From Brasenia schreberi (taxonomy: Eukaryota > Streptophyta > Magnoliopsida > Nymphaeales > Cabombaceae): 64,000 nucleotides of DNA. The translations under genes were made by a program, and so were the position numbers. The notes under the pieces were generated by a model that ran no database searches, was not told the origin of the DNA, and was given only the letters and a program-made list of their open reading frames with translations. Below, in pieces: positions 1 through 11,400 of the stretch. Within the stretch, counting starts at the first letter, position 1. Every line of letters starts with the position of its first letter. The stretch is from contig JAYKKT010000061.1 in the NCBI GenBank assembly GCA_036023115.1, positions 15,433,501-15,497,500 on the forward strand, written 5' to 3'.

Positions 1-578
1 GGTGTAGTGACTAAATTTCTGCGCACATTAATTGATGTTGGGCGCTTGTTCTCTGCAAATTAAGTGCCTATTTATCAGATTGAAATCAAAGGATTGCCGT
101 GGACTTGTTGAACAAATTTCATGTTATATACAGTTGCCGTGTTGAATAGATTTCGTGTTATATATTAATCTATCGATTAATATATAGTTATCATTGTGGA
201 CAGACAGTCAATCTCGTTAGTGTAGATTGACGTTGTGATCTTATTTGGTAATTTCATGGACTCTATATACCGATCTTGGATAAGTTCGTGGATTGTCAAT
301 AGTCTTCATTATCATGGACAGTCAACACTCACTCATAGTCTTCATTGCTGCCGTGTGGTATCTCATATCTGATCACAAAGTGGATTGTCAATATTTGGTA
401 ACACTTGGTACCGATTGTTATTTTTTTGATAAATACTCATCTTCATCGTGGACACATTCTTGGAGGCGGTTATCTCATACCTGGTCATATTGTGGTGCAG
501 AAGACAGAATTTAGTTTGATTACTACTTGAAACATATTACTAAGGATATTCATTTTTTGTCTTTGAATTGAATATCTA
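1..578 (+). other. Untranslated leader of Copia-1
   Basis: No coding domain is visible. The stretch repeats short words such as 'gtggattgtcaat' and 'cgtgttatatat' and runs into the gag start near 579 (ATGGCAAGTAAAGGC). This fits the leader between LTR and gag of a copia element. The short ORF at 293-514 has no recognisable domain and I treat it as noise. Confidence 0.5.
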
Positions 579-1605
579 TGGCAAGTAAAGGCAAGGCGAT
601 TGAAACTCCAGTCACGATGTTTGAGCATGCCATGAATGAAAAATGAGAAAGTTTTCAGATTACCACAACAAAGTTAAATGGAAGAAATTATCTGAGTGGT
701 GTAGGTCCATGGAACTGACTATTATAGCAAGGGAGAGATGGACTCATCTTATGGGTCAGACACCCATTCTAGATATACATGATTCTCTTTACCCCGTTTG
801 ACAACGAGAAGATGCACTAATTTCATCTTGGTTACTACAGTCCATGATTCCATCAATAGCGAAGACATTTATGTTTCTTGAATCAGCTTATTAAATCTGG
901 TGTGCAGTGTAAGAAGCTTATTCGAGGAAGAAGAACGTAGCAAAAGAATATGAAATTTTGGAGAAGATTAGGAATTGTAAGCAGGGCTCACGTTCTATCA
1001 GTAACTACTATGCTGATCTTAGAGGACTTTGGGATGAACTTCAGTACTACACTAGTATCAAGTGCCCTTCATGTTAAACTGAAAGAAATGCAGAGACTGA
1101 AAAGAAAAAGGTATTCGACTTAGTGGGGGGTGTAAATTCATAATTTGAGTCAATAAAACTCAATGTCTTGGAAAGAGACGAACTACCTTCATTGGGAACA
1201 GTATATTCATTATTAATCAAGGAAGAGGATCGAAGAAATCTTGAGAAGAATAATATTCATGTTACTGACCAACATGCACTCCAAACAAGTGGAGAAAATT
1301 TACATTATCGTGGAAGAGGAGGATATCAAGGGCGTGGACGAGGACATGGTAGATCTCGCCCTGATCAAAAAGAAAAACTCATCTATTCTTATTGTGGAAA
1401 ATCAAGACATTCCAGAGAATACTGTTGGGAATTACATGGCAAACCAGACTATTATAAAAACAGAAATCACTCTGCTCATTCTATTGAGAATACTACGACT
1501 AATACAGATGGAATGTAAGAACTTATTAAAAGAATTGAAGCACTCGAGACAAGACTATCTGGACAGTCTCAACCATCTACCTACCTCTCAAGCTTCAGTA
1601 GCTTA
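579..1605 (+). pseudogene. Copia-1 gag remnant
   Basis: A gag-like frame starts near 579 and is broken by several stops. It keeps the UBN2-type gag pattern (AYYADLRGLWDELQYY-like, about 1000-1050) and a zinc knuckle near 1384-1440 (YCGKSRHSREYCWELHG; Cys-x2-Cys-x3-His-x4-Cys with the last spacing intact). A Gly/Arg-rich stretch precedes the knuckle, as usual for plant copia gag. In the virus-like particle gag coats RNA; this copy cannot make a full product. Confidence 0.75.
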
Positions 1606-4006
1606 GGCAACTCACATTATGAAGGGTAACTCATTTTATTCTAATTCAAAGACTTGGATTATTGATTCAGGTGCTACAGATCATATGGTAGGAGAATCAT
1701 CTTATTTTTCAGAATACAAACTTCTTCCAAAACAAGAGCCTATTAAGTTAGCATATGGCTCTTACTTATATATGGTTGGACAGGGAAGTGTGCCCACATG
1801 TTTTGTTAATTTAACATTAGTTTTGTCATGTTTTCAGTTTTCCAATAAATCTACTTTTAATTAGTTCGTTGACTCGTACCATGAAATACAGCATAACTTT
1901 TACTCCTATCGATTGCATGTTTCAGGATAAGAAGATGGGGAAAGTCTTTGGTCATGGTAGATTTACAGAGGGGCTTATACATTTTGGAAGATCATCTTCA
2001 GCATGAAACTTCTTATAAAGCTTCAGCAGCACCAATTCAGGATTCAGAGATTCGGCTTTGGCATTGTCGTCTTGGTCATGTACCTCTGTCTAAACTTTCT
2101 TATGTTCTACCTCATCTAAGAGTCAATAAAAATCAGTTTGAATGTGAAGTCTGTCAGCTTGGGAAACCTCAATGAGTCACTTATCCTTTGAGTGACTCTA
2201 GATGATCTCAGCCTTTTGAACTTATTCATTCAGATATTTGGGGTCTTAGTCCTGTTACTTCCTTGTTTGGTCGGAGATACTTTGTTTCATTTATTGACGA
2301 TTGTACTCGCCTTACAATTATATATTTAGTGAAATCAAAGTCAGAAGTTTCGTCCATTTTTCCAATTGTGCATAAATTCATTCTCACCCAATTCAATACT
2401 TCACTGAAAATCCTTCATTCAGACAATGGGGGTGGGTACATTAGCAAGCAATTAACAGATTACTTACACACACATGGTATAGTCCATCAGACTTCTTGTT
2501 CCTATACTCCTCAATAAAATGGAATCGTTGAATATCCAAAATCGTCATATTCTAGAGGTAGCCAGGACTCTGTTGCTTCAGAATAATGTTCTTAAATTCT
2601 ATTGGGGAGAAGTCGTTCTTACTCCAGTTCACCTGATCAATAGAATGCCCAGTACTATACTTGAGGGTGAAAGTACAATAAAGTGTCTCAATAAGGAATC
2701 AAAACCATTTCATATAGTTCCCCATATATTTGGTTGTACTTATTTTGTTCATGTTTATTTACCGAATCGTGATAAATTAGATCCTAAATCTGTAAAATGC
2801 ATTTTCCTTGACTATTCTAATTCCCAAAAGAGCTATAAATGCTATAATCCTCTGGCCAAGAAGCTATATGTTTCCATGAATGTTACCTTCACATAATCTA
2901 TTCCCTATTATACTTCTTAGGGGGAGTCAACTACATCTCAGGAAATTTCTCCGTATGTCCTATCAGTAGTCCTAGACGATGCCAAAGAAGATATAGATGA
3001 TAACATAAATGAGGTCAGTAAGCAAGAAGAGATCTTAATGTATAAGAGAGGATCAAGAAACATTATCTACACTGAAGAAGAACCAACCCCTTATACAAGT
3101 ACCAAAGATATTTTTCCTGACTCAGATCTAAAGCAAGATTGGTTGCAAAGGGATTCACGCAAACCTATGGAGTTGACTACCAGAGACATTTGCCCCTGTA
3201 GCAAAACTAAATACTATTCGGTATTACTTTGTAGTTGCAAATTTAGAATGGCCATTGTTTCAACTAGATGTTAAAAATGCGTTTCTCAATGGAGAGTTGG
3301 AAGAAGAGGTCTATATGTTAAAGACATTCACAAATATCAGAAGTTGGTTGGTAAGCTCATATATTTGACTATTACTCGTCCAGATATTACTTATGCAGTT
3401 GGTATTGTGAGCAGATATATGCATTCTCCTACCAAGAATCATATGGATGCAGTGTATAGAGTTCTTCGATATCTCAAATCAACTTCAGGAATGGGTTTAC
3501 TCTATTCAAGATCATAAAATTTGCACATTGAACTTTATTCAGATGCAGATTGGGCTGGTTCACGTGATGACCGAAAATCAACTATAGGTTATGTTACTTT
3601 ACTCGGTGGTAATATTGTATCTTGGAAGAGTAAAAAACAGATAGTGGTTGCCAGATCTACAACAGAAGCAGAATACAAGGCTATAGCACAAGCCATGTGT
3701 GAAGGAAAATGAGTATGTTCATTGATCAATGAACTGAGATTTCCATCTAATCATTCTATACCACTATACTATGACAGTAGTGGAGCAATTCAGATGGCTT
3801 CTAATCCAGTGTATCATGAAAGAACCAAACATATAGAGATTGACTGTCACTTCATCAGAGAGAAGATAACTAATCAAGAATTCAAGATAGAGTATGTTCA
3901 ATCTATCAAACAGAGAGCTGATTTCTTAACCAAAGCTACTACCAGCAGACAATTAAAGGAGACATTATCAAAGTTGGGTGTTATAAATATCCTTCACCCA
4001 ACTTGA
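1606..4006 (+). pseudogene. Copia-1 pol remnant (protease, integrase, RT remnant, RNase H)
   Basis: Fragments in order are: aspartic protease [11 protein letters not shown] near 1653; pre-integrase LWHCRLGH near 2057; integrase core with IHSDIWG, LHSDNGG and a stop-broken region where the catalytic Glu would lie (2220-2560); RT reduced to its edges (3240-3320); and RNase H with LYSDADWAGS and STTEAEYKA (3526-3712). At least six frames are needed to read it. The Asp positions of integrase and RNase H survive but the YVDD polymerase motif is deleted. Confidence 0.8.
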
Positions 4007-4013
4007 GGGGGAG

Positions 4014-4326
4014 TGTTAAAGGATGTTGTTTAATGTATTTCACGTTATTTAAGTGTATTAATGTGTTATGTTTCTTTAGTAGTAATTAGTACTAATCAGG
4101 AGTAGTTTAGGAATTCAAGTTATATAGGGTAGTATAAGTAGTAGTGATTAGGGTTTATTCAAATAAGAAAAAGTGGTTGGGCTGCAGGAGTAGAGGCAGC
4201 CGATTTCATTATTTTGGGCAGATTGGAGGAATGCCTCCAATCTGCGAGGTTTTGTAAGTTTTCTTAATCTTGATTAATGCAATTATCTTCTAATAGAAAT
4301 GCATACTCAAACCCTCATTGTGAACA
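4014..4326 (+). repeat. 3' LTR of Copia-1
   Basis: A polypurine tract (ttgagggggag, 4003-4013) sits directly before a TG start at 4014. The stretch is AT-rich with no ORF, as expected of an LTR. The end at 4326 (…gaaca) is a guess from the TG...CA rule because the partner LTR is not in the window. Confidence 0.6.
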
Positions 4327-4608
4327 AAAAAACAAGTTACTTCCAACAAGCGGTCCTACTCCAACACACATGCTGCCACATACTCTCTAAGGCTATTGGT
4401 TTCTTCTCTTCATGTTGTGATTGGGCAACAATACTACTACCCTCTTCTAGCAACACTTCCACAGTAAACTGCTTAAACATCTGAAGAAGGGGTTGAATGC
4501 TTCACTTTGTTCATGGCCTGTACTATAAGTTCACCTCTAGGCAAGTGTCTCATTCGAAGTAATATGGTTTATGATTGTTTTCATGAAGACTTTAATGCAT
4601 ATTACCAA

Positions 4609-4797
4609 ACTCCACACATGTAAGGGATCACCCTTGCATGTTCGGTCCCAAGCCCGGATAAAGGAGAAGGGCTGCGTTAGGGTTCTGACAACCAGCATAA
4701 AACTTGTCGGACTTACCATGGATTCTACAAACAAAGAATCCATGTAGCCGACCCCATCTAGTATGGGAAAAGGCTTAGTTGTAGTTGTAGTTGTAGT
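4609..4797 (+). mobile_element. Short non-autonomous RTE-LINE derivative (leader fused to tail)
   Basis: The left part (catgtaagggatcaccc… to the 'cggactta' region) matches the 5' leader of the RTE LINE seen at 16355 and, inverted, at 59460-59560. The right part (aacaaagaatccatgtagccgacc… ggcttagttg) matches the LINE 3' end and its TTG-type tail. All coding sequence is absent. The same architecture occurs at 44971-45176. No clear TSD is seen here. The 68-aa minus-strand ORF across it is incidental. Confidence 0.7.
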
Positions 4798-5281
4798 AGT
4801 TTAATAACAAAGCACCACTACTGAGTTGTTCTTTGATTCAGTGATATCAGAACATTGGAACCTTAACAGAGGAATCATACTGATAACAACTAATTTGTTC
4901 TTTCTGAACCATTTAGTATCTCACTGGCTAGTAGCAGGCTGTTGTTTACTATGATCTGGTCCCTCTTTCTCTCGTTTTTTTCTATTCGTACCACTGTATG
5001 ACCAATCACAGAGATCCTAAGGATATGGCGAGTTTGCAGTTGAGATCCAAATCAAAGTCATTTTTGTAGTTTTGCTAACAGCAATGCACCCTTGGTGCCA
5101 CTAGTGGCTGCTTAACTTGTTTGGGATTTTAATATAAAATTGTACAGTTCACATTTTTAACCTGGATCATAAAGCATTATTTATGATGTGCTTACCTGAG
5201 TATCCTGGTAGGTGCAAGTCTTGCCCATGCCTGTTGGATGTTCCTGGTTTCTTGGTTAATGATATTGTTTATGTATTGCAG
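4798..5281 (+). other. Intron sequence of the ceramide synthase gene
   Basis: No ORF, repeat or RNA gene is recognised. It ends in a canonical acceptor (tatgtattgcag) at 5281. The preceding LOH exon, which should end in a codon fragment completing Arg, is not in this stretch, so the intron begins left of the window or is covered by Copia-1. Confidence 0.6.
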
Positions 5282-5467
5282 GTTTGCTCGTGTTGGCTCT
5301 GTTGTTTTAGCTCTCCATGATGCAAGCGATATATTCTTGGAAATTGGAAAGATGTCAAAATACACTGGAGCAGAGAGGATTGCAAGCTTTGCATTTATTC
5401 TTTTTGTGCTATCATGGATAAGTCTTCGCCTTATATATTACCCCTTCTGGATTATCAAGAGCACAAG
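5282..5467 (+). CDS. LOH: LOH exon with the Lag1 motif
   Basis: Acceptor ag at 5280-5281, donor gt at 5468. It encodes [20 protein letters not shown] and onward to FWIIKST, starting on the last base of an Arg codon and ending on two bases of a Ser codon completed at 12538. Confidence 0.93.
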
Positions 5468-8400
5468 GTTGGGTAATTTTGTGCTGTTTCAGACCTTGAT
5501 TACGAAGACGCTGAACTTATTATGTGCATGGCATGGTTTAACAGATGATTGGAAATTATAATTGTTGACTTTGATAGAAAGTTTATGTTGTTCTTTCTGG
5601 TCAACTTTTTAAGGTTTTCAAGCACTTCTACAATACCAAACATAGATACAATATCATATTCATCTTTTCTCTCTATTATTTAAGTGTATCACATAAATGG
5701 TTACAGTCCTGTGTCTGGCCTTCAAGGTATTTGATGCATGAGAGGGTACCAAAGTTAACTTGCTCTATACCTTTTTTTTCTCATGTGGCATCCTTCTAGC
5801 TCTGACAATAATTTGCTTACAGCCTTTTCACTCTTTAAAAAAAGGAAGAAGAAGAAGGTTAACTTTATTGACATATACTTTATATTGATCATAGCATGTC
5901 CTACACTTTAGGTAGGAAAGTTCAAAAAGGTTATACATCTTCAACTGGTTAACCATTTCTAGTTACATTTAAGATAAAGATTTGAAATTTCAGTTTTATT
6001 CTTTGAAATGTCTTGAACTGTCATCATCTATAATTATCTTCATTAAGACTGATCCTATTAACATATATCAATCTTATAAGAGATACAACTCATGAAGGAC
6101 TAACAAGCTCTTTTGAACTTAATATTAGATTACATCAAAGATCAACTTTAAGTCCTTTTTTACATACTTTGATTATTAACTAGATAATAAAGGACATTCA
6201 AGATGAAGTACCTTGGTGTATGTTGTTCGTGGATAACATTATGATAGTGGATGAATTTAAGACAAAAGTTGACAAGAAATTGGATATGTGAAGAGAAATG
6301 TTTGAAAATAAAGGCCTTCGGCTTATTAGAACAATGATAAAATATATGAATGCAAGTTGATCATTTGGGTACTACAATATGAAATGAAAATTGCATCTCT
6401 CAAAAGGTAATTTTTAAATACATATGGTCAATGTTCTAAAGTGATTAAAAAATGGATGGAAATATCAAACATAGAATTAATGTACATTGGTTAAAATAGA
6501 GATATATATTAGGTATTCTATGTGACAACCACTAAAATTGAAATGTAAATAATATATAGCATCATTTAGATCGGCAATGTCATATGGTGCTGAGTGTTGG
6601 ACAGTTAATCATCAACTATAGAAAGTGTTCGTGGCCTAAACGAAGTGCTAAGATGGATGTGTGATCACTACGTATTCTTAATGAGGTTATCATAGACAAA
6701 TTAAGAGTTGTAAAAATAGATGTTAAATAAGAAAAAATCATTTAAGATGGTTTCATCACGTGGAAAAGTGACAAAAAAGCTCTGATAAGGTGTGAGAAGC
6801 TGGATTGTAAATTATGTTAAAAGTGGAAGGAGAGAACCATAAAATGTTAGAAAGAAACAATAAAAAATGATCTAGCTTTCATTGAGTTAACTATTAGCAT
6901 GACAAAGGATCAAACTCTATGGAAACAAAGAATCCATGTTGTTGTGAAGAGCAAGTTGACAGAATGTTTAGAGTCTAGGTTGTGTCGTGTAATGTCTTTA
7001 TGTTCAGTTCTATGTAATTAGTGTGAGTTATGTACGGTTTGGATCCCAATGGATCAGATTATGATCCATTGGGACCCGAATCCTATTAGTTACTAATTAG
7101 GGGTATTTTAGTCTTTCAAGTTAGATTAGTAGTATTTAAAATATTATCATTAGGGTTAGGGTGACGGAAGAAAATGTGGGCAGCAGGTGGCGACAGCCAA
7201 GGGGTGCCGACCTGCACTCTTCTTTATTTCCTCTTGTATTCTTCTATTTTCTGATAAATAAAATATATTTTGGAGGGTCAAATCAACATGGTATCAGAGC
7301 CTAATCGTGAAGTTTCAGTGATCATGAAGTGTTCTCATGCCGATTAAGTGGATTCAACCAAAATCGTAAGCCTATTTGATTATTTGGTTGAATGTTTTCT
7401 TCTATTTTAATGATCATAGAAAGAATCCATAAAAGGAGGGGATTCTATCCATTGGGTTGAAGATACCGTGATTTGCATATTTCATATTGAGATTAAGGAA
7501 TCGGTGAAGTGCAAATTCTATTAGTGATTTTGTCGATTACATCGGTATTCTGTTTCTTCTTAATATCGTGTTTCACGATTTTATGAAGTACATAACAGAG
7601 CGTTATGCAAAAGTAACTTAGGGTTTACGGGTTCTTGAAGTGAGAAGCAGATTCTTAGAGTATTTGAGTCCCTTGGTGTATTTCATACACACACAATTGA
7701 TTTTATCGTGTTTCAAGTGTATTTAATTTAAATTATTGGTGATTAAAAAAAAAGAAAAGGATTACCTTGGAAATATTCATGAAAAGAATCAAGATGGGTG
7801 ATACAAATGAACAGTATTCTACAGATAAAAATGAAGGGTTCCAGATAACCAATCTGAAATTAGATGGAAAAAGTATCTCTAGTGGGCTCATTCAATTGAA
7901 CTGTCAATTATGGCCAGGGGTATTGGGATTACATAACGGATGAAGTAACTCAACCTTTAAGTACAGATCCTCTTTATTCTAGATGGAGAAAAGAAAATGC
8001 ATTTGTGAGTACTTAGTTGATTCAGTTTATGACACCTTCCATTGGCGGTACCTTTATGTTCTTGGAAACAGCCAGAGAGATATGGTTGGCAGTACAAGAG
8101 GCTTTTGCCGAGAGAAAAAATATTACAAAGAAGTATGATCTTATAGAAAAGATTAGGAAGTATAGACAGGGAGGAAGAACTATCAGTGAGTACTATGCAG
8201 AGCTCAGAGGTCTTTGGGAGAAATTACAATTCTACTCCAAAACCAAATGTCAAGGCAGCACACTTAAGCGCAATGAAGAATTTGAAGAGCGAAAAGTATT
8301 TGATCTTCTATGGGGAATTTCTTCTAAGTATGAGGCTGTTAAGAACAATATTCTTAGTAGAGAAGAACTCCCACCATTGAGTACAGTATATTCTCTCCTA

Positions 8401-11400
8401 CTTCGTGAAGAGGATAGAAAGTAGCTAGAAAAGGAAACCAAAGTGAATATATCAGAAACTTCAGCATTTGTAGGAAGAGGTACATCTACTCCCACCTTTT
8501 CTAGGGGGAGAGGAGGTTATGGAAGAGGCAGAGGCAGATCTGGGACCACTTCTGATGACAATGATAAGTTAATTTGTTCACATTGTGGAAAATCCTGCCA
8601 TACGAGGGAAACATGTTGGAAATTAGTTGGAGTACCTACTCAGTTTTAGAATCATAATTGATCCAACAAGACTTACTTCAACAGTGATCAGACAGAGAAA
8701 CCAAGGAATGATGATAGTACGACCTCATTAGCAGACATGAAGAAAGAAATTGAACTCCTTAAAGCCATACTAACTGATTCTCAATCTGCGTCTACATCAT
8801 TTCACAGGGATCCTTAGGCCACTGTGGCATACCCTTTTTCTTTCTTGACTCAGGATAATATTGGTTCTTCTTATTTACATATTTGGGTTATTGATTCAGG
8901 TGCGACAGACCATATGGTCAATCGAAGAGAGTTTTTTGATAATTATGAATTGTCTCAAGACAACATTAATATCAAACTCACAGATGGTTCCTATACTCCC
9001 ATAGCTGGAAAAGGAATTATTACTACTTCGTTTGGTATCTTAAAGAATGTCCTGCATGTTCCAAATATCTCAGTCAACTTATTATATGTGTTTGCTATGA
9101 CTAGAGATAAAAAATGTATTATAATATTTAATTCTACTGGGTGTTACTTTCAGGAGATGCAGACGGGGAGGATCTTTTGGAAAGGGTAGTGTGAGAAGAG
9201 GCTTATATTTTTGTGAGGATCATAAAGAAGCAGCACTGCAATCAATTGTGATCACCAGGGAACAGAAAGAGGACATATCTCGATGACATCAAAGATTGGA
9301 ACATTTATCATTATCTAAGCTGAGAATGTTACTGCCAAAATTTAAGGATTGTAATAATTTGAATTTAAATTGTGAGACTTGCCAAAAGGCTAAGCATCAT
9401 CGTGTTTCTTTTCCTTTAAGTGAAGATAGATTTATTATTCCTTTTGAGATTGTTCATTCGGATATTTGGGGCCCTTGCTCTACTACATCTGTGCATGGAT
9501 ATAAGTATTTTGTTTCCTTTATTGATGATTGCACTAGATTCACAATGATATATCTTATAAAAACCAAAGATGAAGTGAAGAATATTCTTCCAATATACTG
9601 CCAATTTGTACATACTCAATTTCAGAGAGCTATAAGAGTTTTTCGCAGTGATAATGGGGATGCGTTTATGTCTCAATCCCTTAATTCATACTTTCTAGCA
9701 CAGGGAATCTTGCATCAGACTTCATGTGCCCATTCTCCTCAACAGAATAGGGTTGCAGAGAGAAAGAATAGACATATATTAGAAGTTGCAAGGACACTTC
9801 TCATTGGATATAATGTTCCTAAATACTATTGGGGTGAAGCAGTTTTAACTGCAATCTTCCTGATAAATCGAATGCCCAACAGTGTACTCCATGGAGATAC
9901 ATCATTTCATTTATTGTGTTCCTCTTATAAACAATTTCATTTGCTCCCAAGGGTGTTTGGTCGTACTTGTTTTGTACATGTTCATCATGGATTGAGGGAT
10001 AAGTTAGATGCTAGAGCGATTAAATGTATTTTTCTAGTATACTCATCTACCAAAAAAGGTTATAAATGCTACGATCCACTAAGAAGAAAGCTATATGTTA
10101 CAATGGATGTCATTTTTCATGAAGATACTTCATTTTATGATTCATCGGAAGTTGATCATTCATCTATGCAGACGCCTTATGTCATGCCACTTCCACCAGC
10201 AAAAGCACATCGTATACATGATGAAGGAGGAAGAGATGCCATTTTCTCATGTAGAAAATATACAAGTGTATACCAGAGGGGAAAGGAAGGTTGTTGCTCC
10301 TCAGTTATCAATCACTCCCGATCATAATTCCGTCCCAGAATCAGTTCCACATTAGATTCAAGAAGTCTCTCAGCATTTTAATGATGAGTTGGATGACTTA
10401 CCTATTGCTATCAGAAAAGGAAAACGGAAAACTGTGAAATATTCCTTGGAAAAAATGGTATCTTACTCTAATTATCCCAGAGAATATCAGGTGTTTATTA
10501 TGAATGCAGATTCTACTCTCATACCAAAAACCTACGAAGAAGCAAGACAACATCCAGAATGGAAAACAACAATGAAAGAAGAAATTGCAGCCCTTATAAG
10601 GAATAACACGTGGGAACTAACAGATCTGCCCGTAGGACGGAAAACAGTGGGATATAAATGGGTATTTTCTGTAAAGTATAAGGTTGATGGCAATATAGAA
10701 AGATATAAAGCTAGACTAGTAGCTAAAGGGTACAACTAGTCTTTTGGTATAGACTATACAGAAACATTTGCTCCTGTTGCAAAGATGAACACTCAGGATT
10801 ATTTTGAGTTTGGCAGTAAATAAAGGATGACAATTATGGCAGTTAGATGTTAAGAATGCATTCCTTCAAGGTGATCTTCTAGAAGACATTTATATGGATT
10901 TACCTCCCGGGTATACAATGGAAAAGATGCAGAACAAGGTTTGTAAGTTAAATAAATCACTTTATGGGTTAAAGCAATCTCCATGGGCCTGGTTTGAAAA
11001 ATTTAGTGATGGAATCATGAAGCTGGGTTTTAAGCAATGTGTCAATGATCACACACTCTTCATCAGACGAGATCAGAAGACTATTATATTACTGGTATAT
11101 GTAGATGACATTATCATTACAGGGGATGATGCTGAAGGTATAACCTATCTAAAGAAAAGGCTTCATACATTATTTGATCTGAAAGATTTAGGAAGGTTAC
11201 ATTATTTTTTGGGAATAGAAGTAATTTATAAAGAGAATGGATTATTCTTAAGCCAGAGGAAATATATCCACACCTACTGAAGGAAACAAAAATGGAAGAT
11301 TGTCGAATATGCTCCATTCCTATGGAAATCCCTAAGGGTGATAATTTCGAGCTTGCAGAACCCTATGAAGATGTTGGAAAATACTAGAGATTAGTAGGAA

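Larger units (their letters stand above)
1..4326 (+). mobile_element. Copia-1: degenerate Ty1/copia LTR retrotransposon, 5' end outside window
   Basis: Domain order is gag, CCHC knuckle, protease, pre-integrase, integrase, RT remnant, RNase H, polypurine tract, LTR, which is the Ty1/copia order. No 5' LTR or primer-binding site (tggtatcagagc type) is visible in 1-578, so the element starts left of the window. Coding frames carry many stops and shifts, so it is dead. The core of reverse transcriptase is missing: near 3280-3320 the sequence jumps from the KNAFLNGE motif straight to the C-terminal LVGKLIYL region. It probably sits in an upstream intron of the ceramide synthase gene. The right border (4326) is inferred from a TG...CA LTR and is approximate. 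Confidence 0.85.

Noticed and set aside
6050..6940. Possible host exons in the LOH intron
   Set aside because: The sequence aligns with the RTE LINE RT and tail, with many stops.
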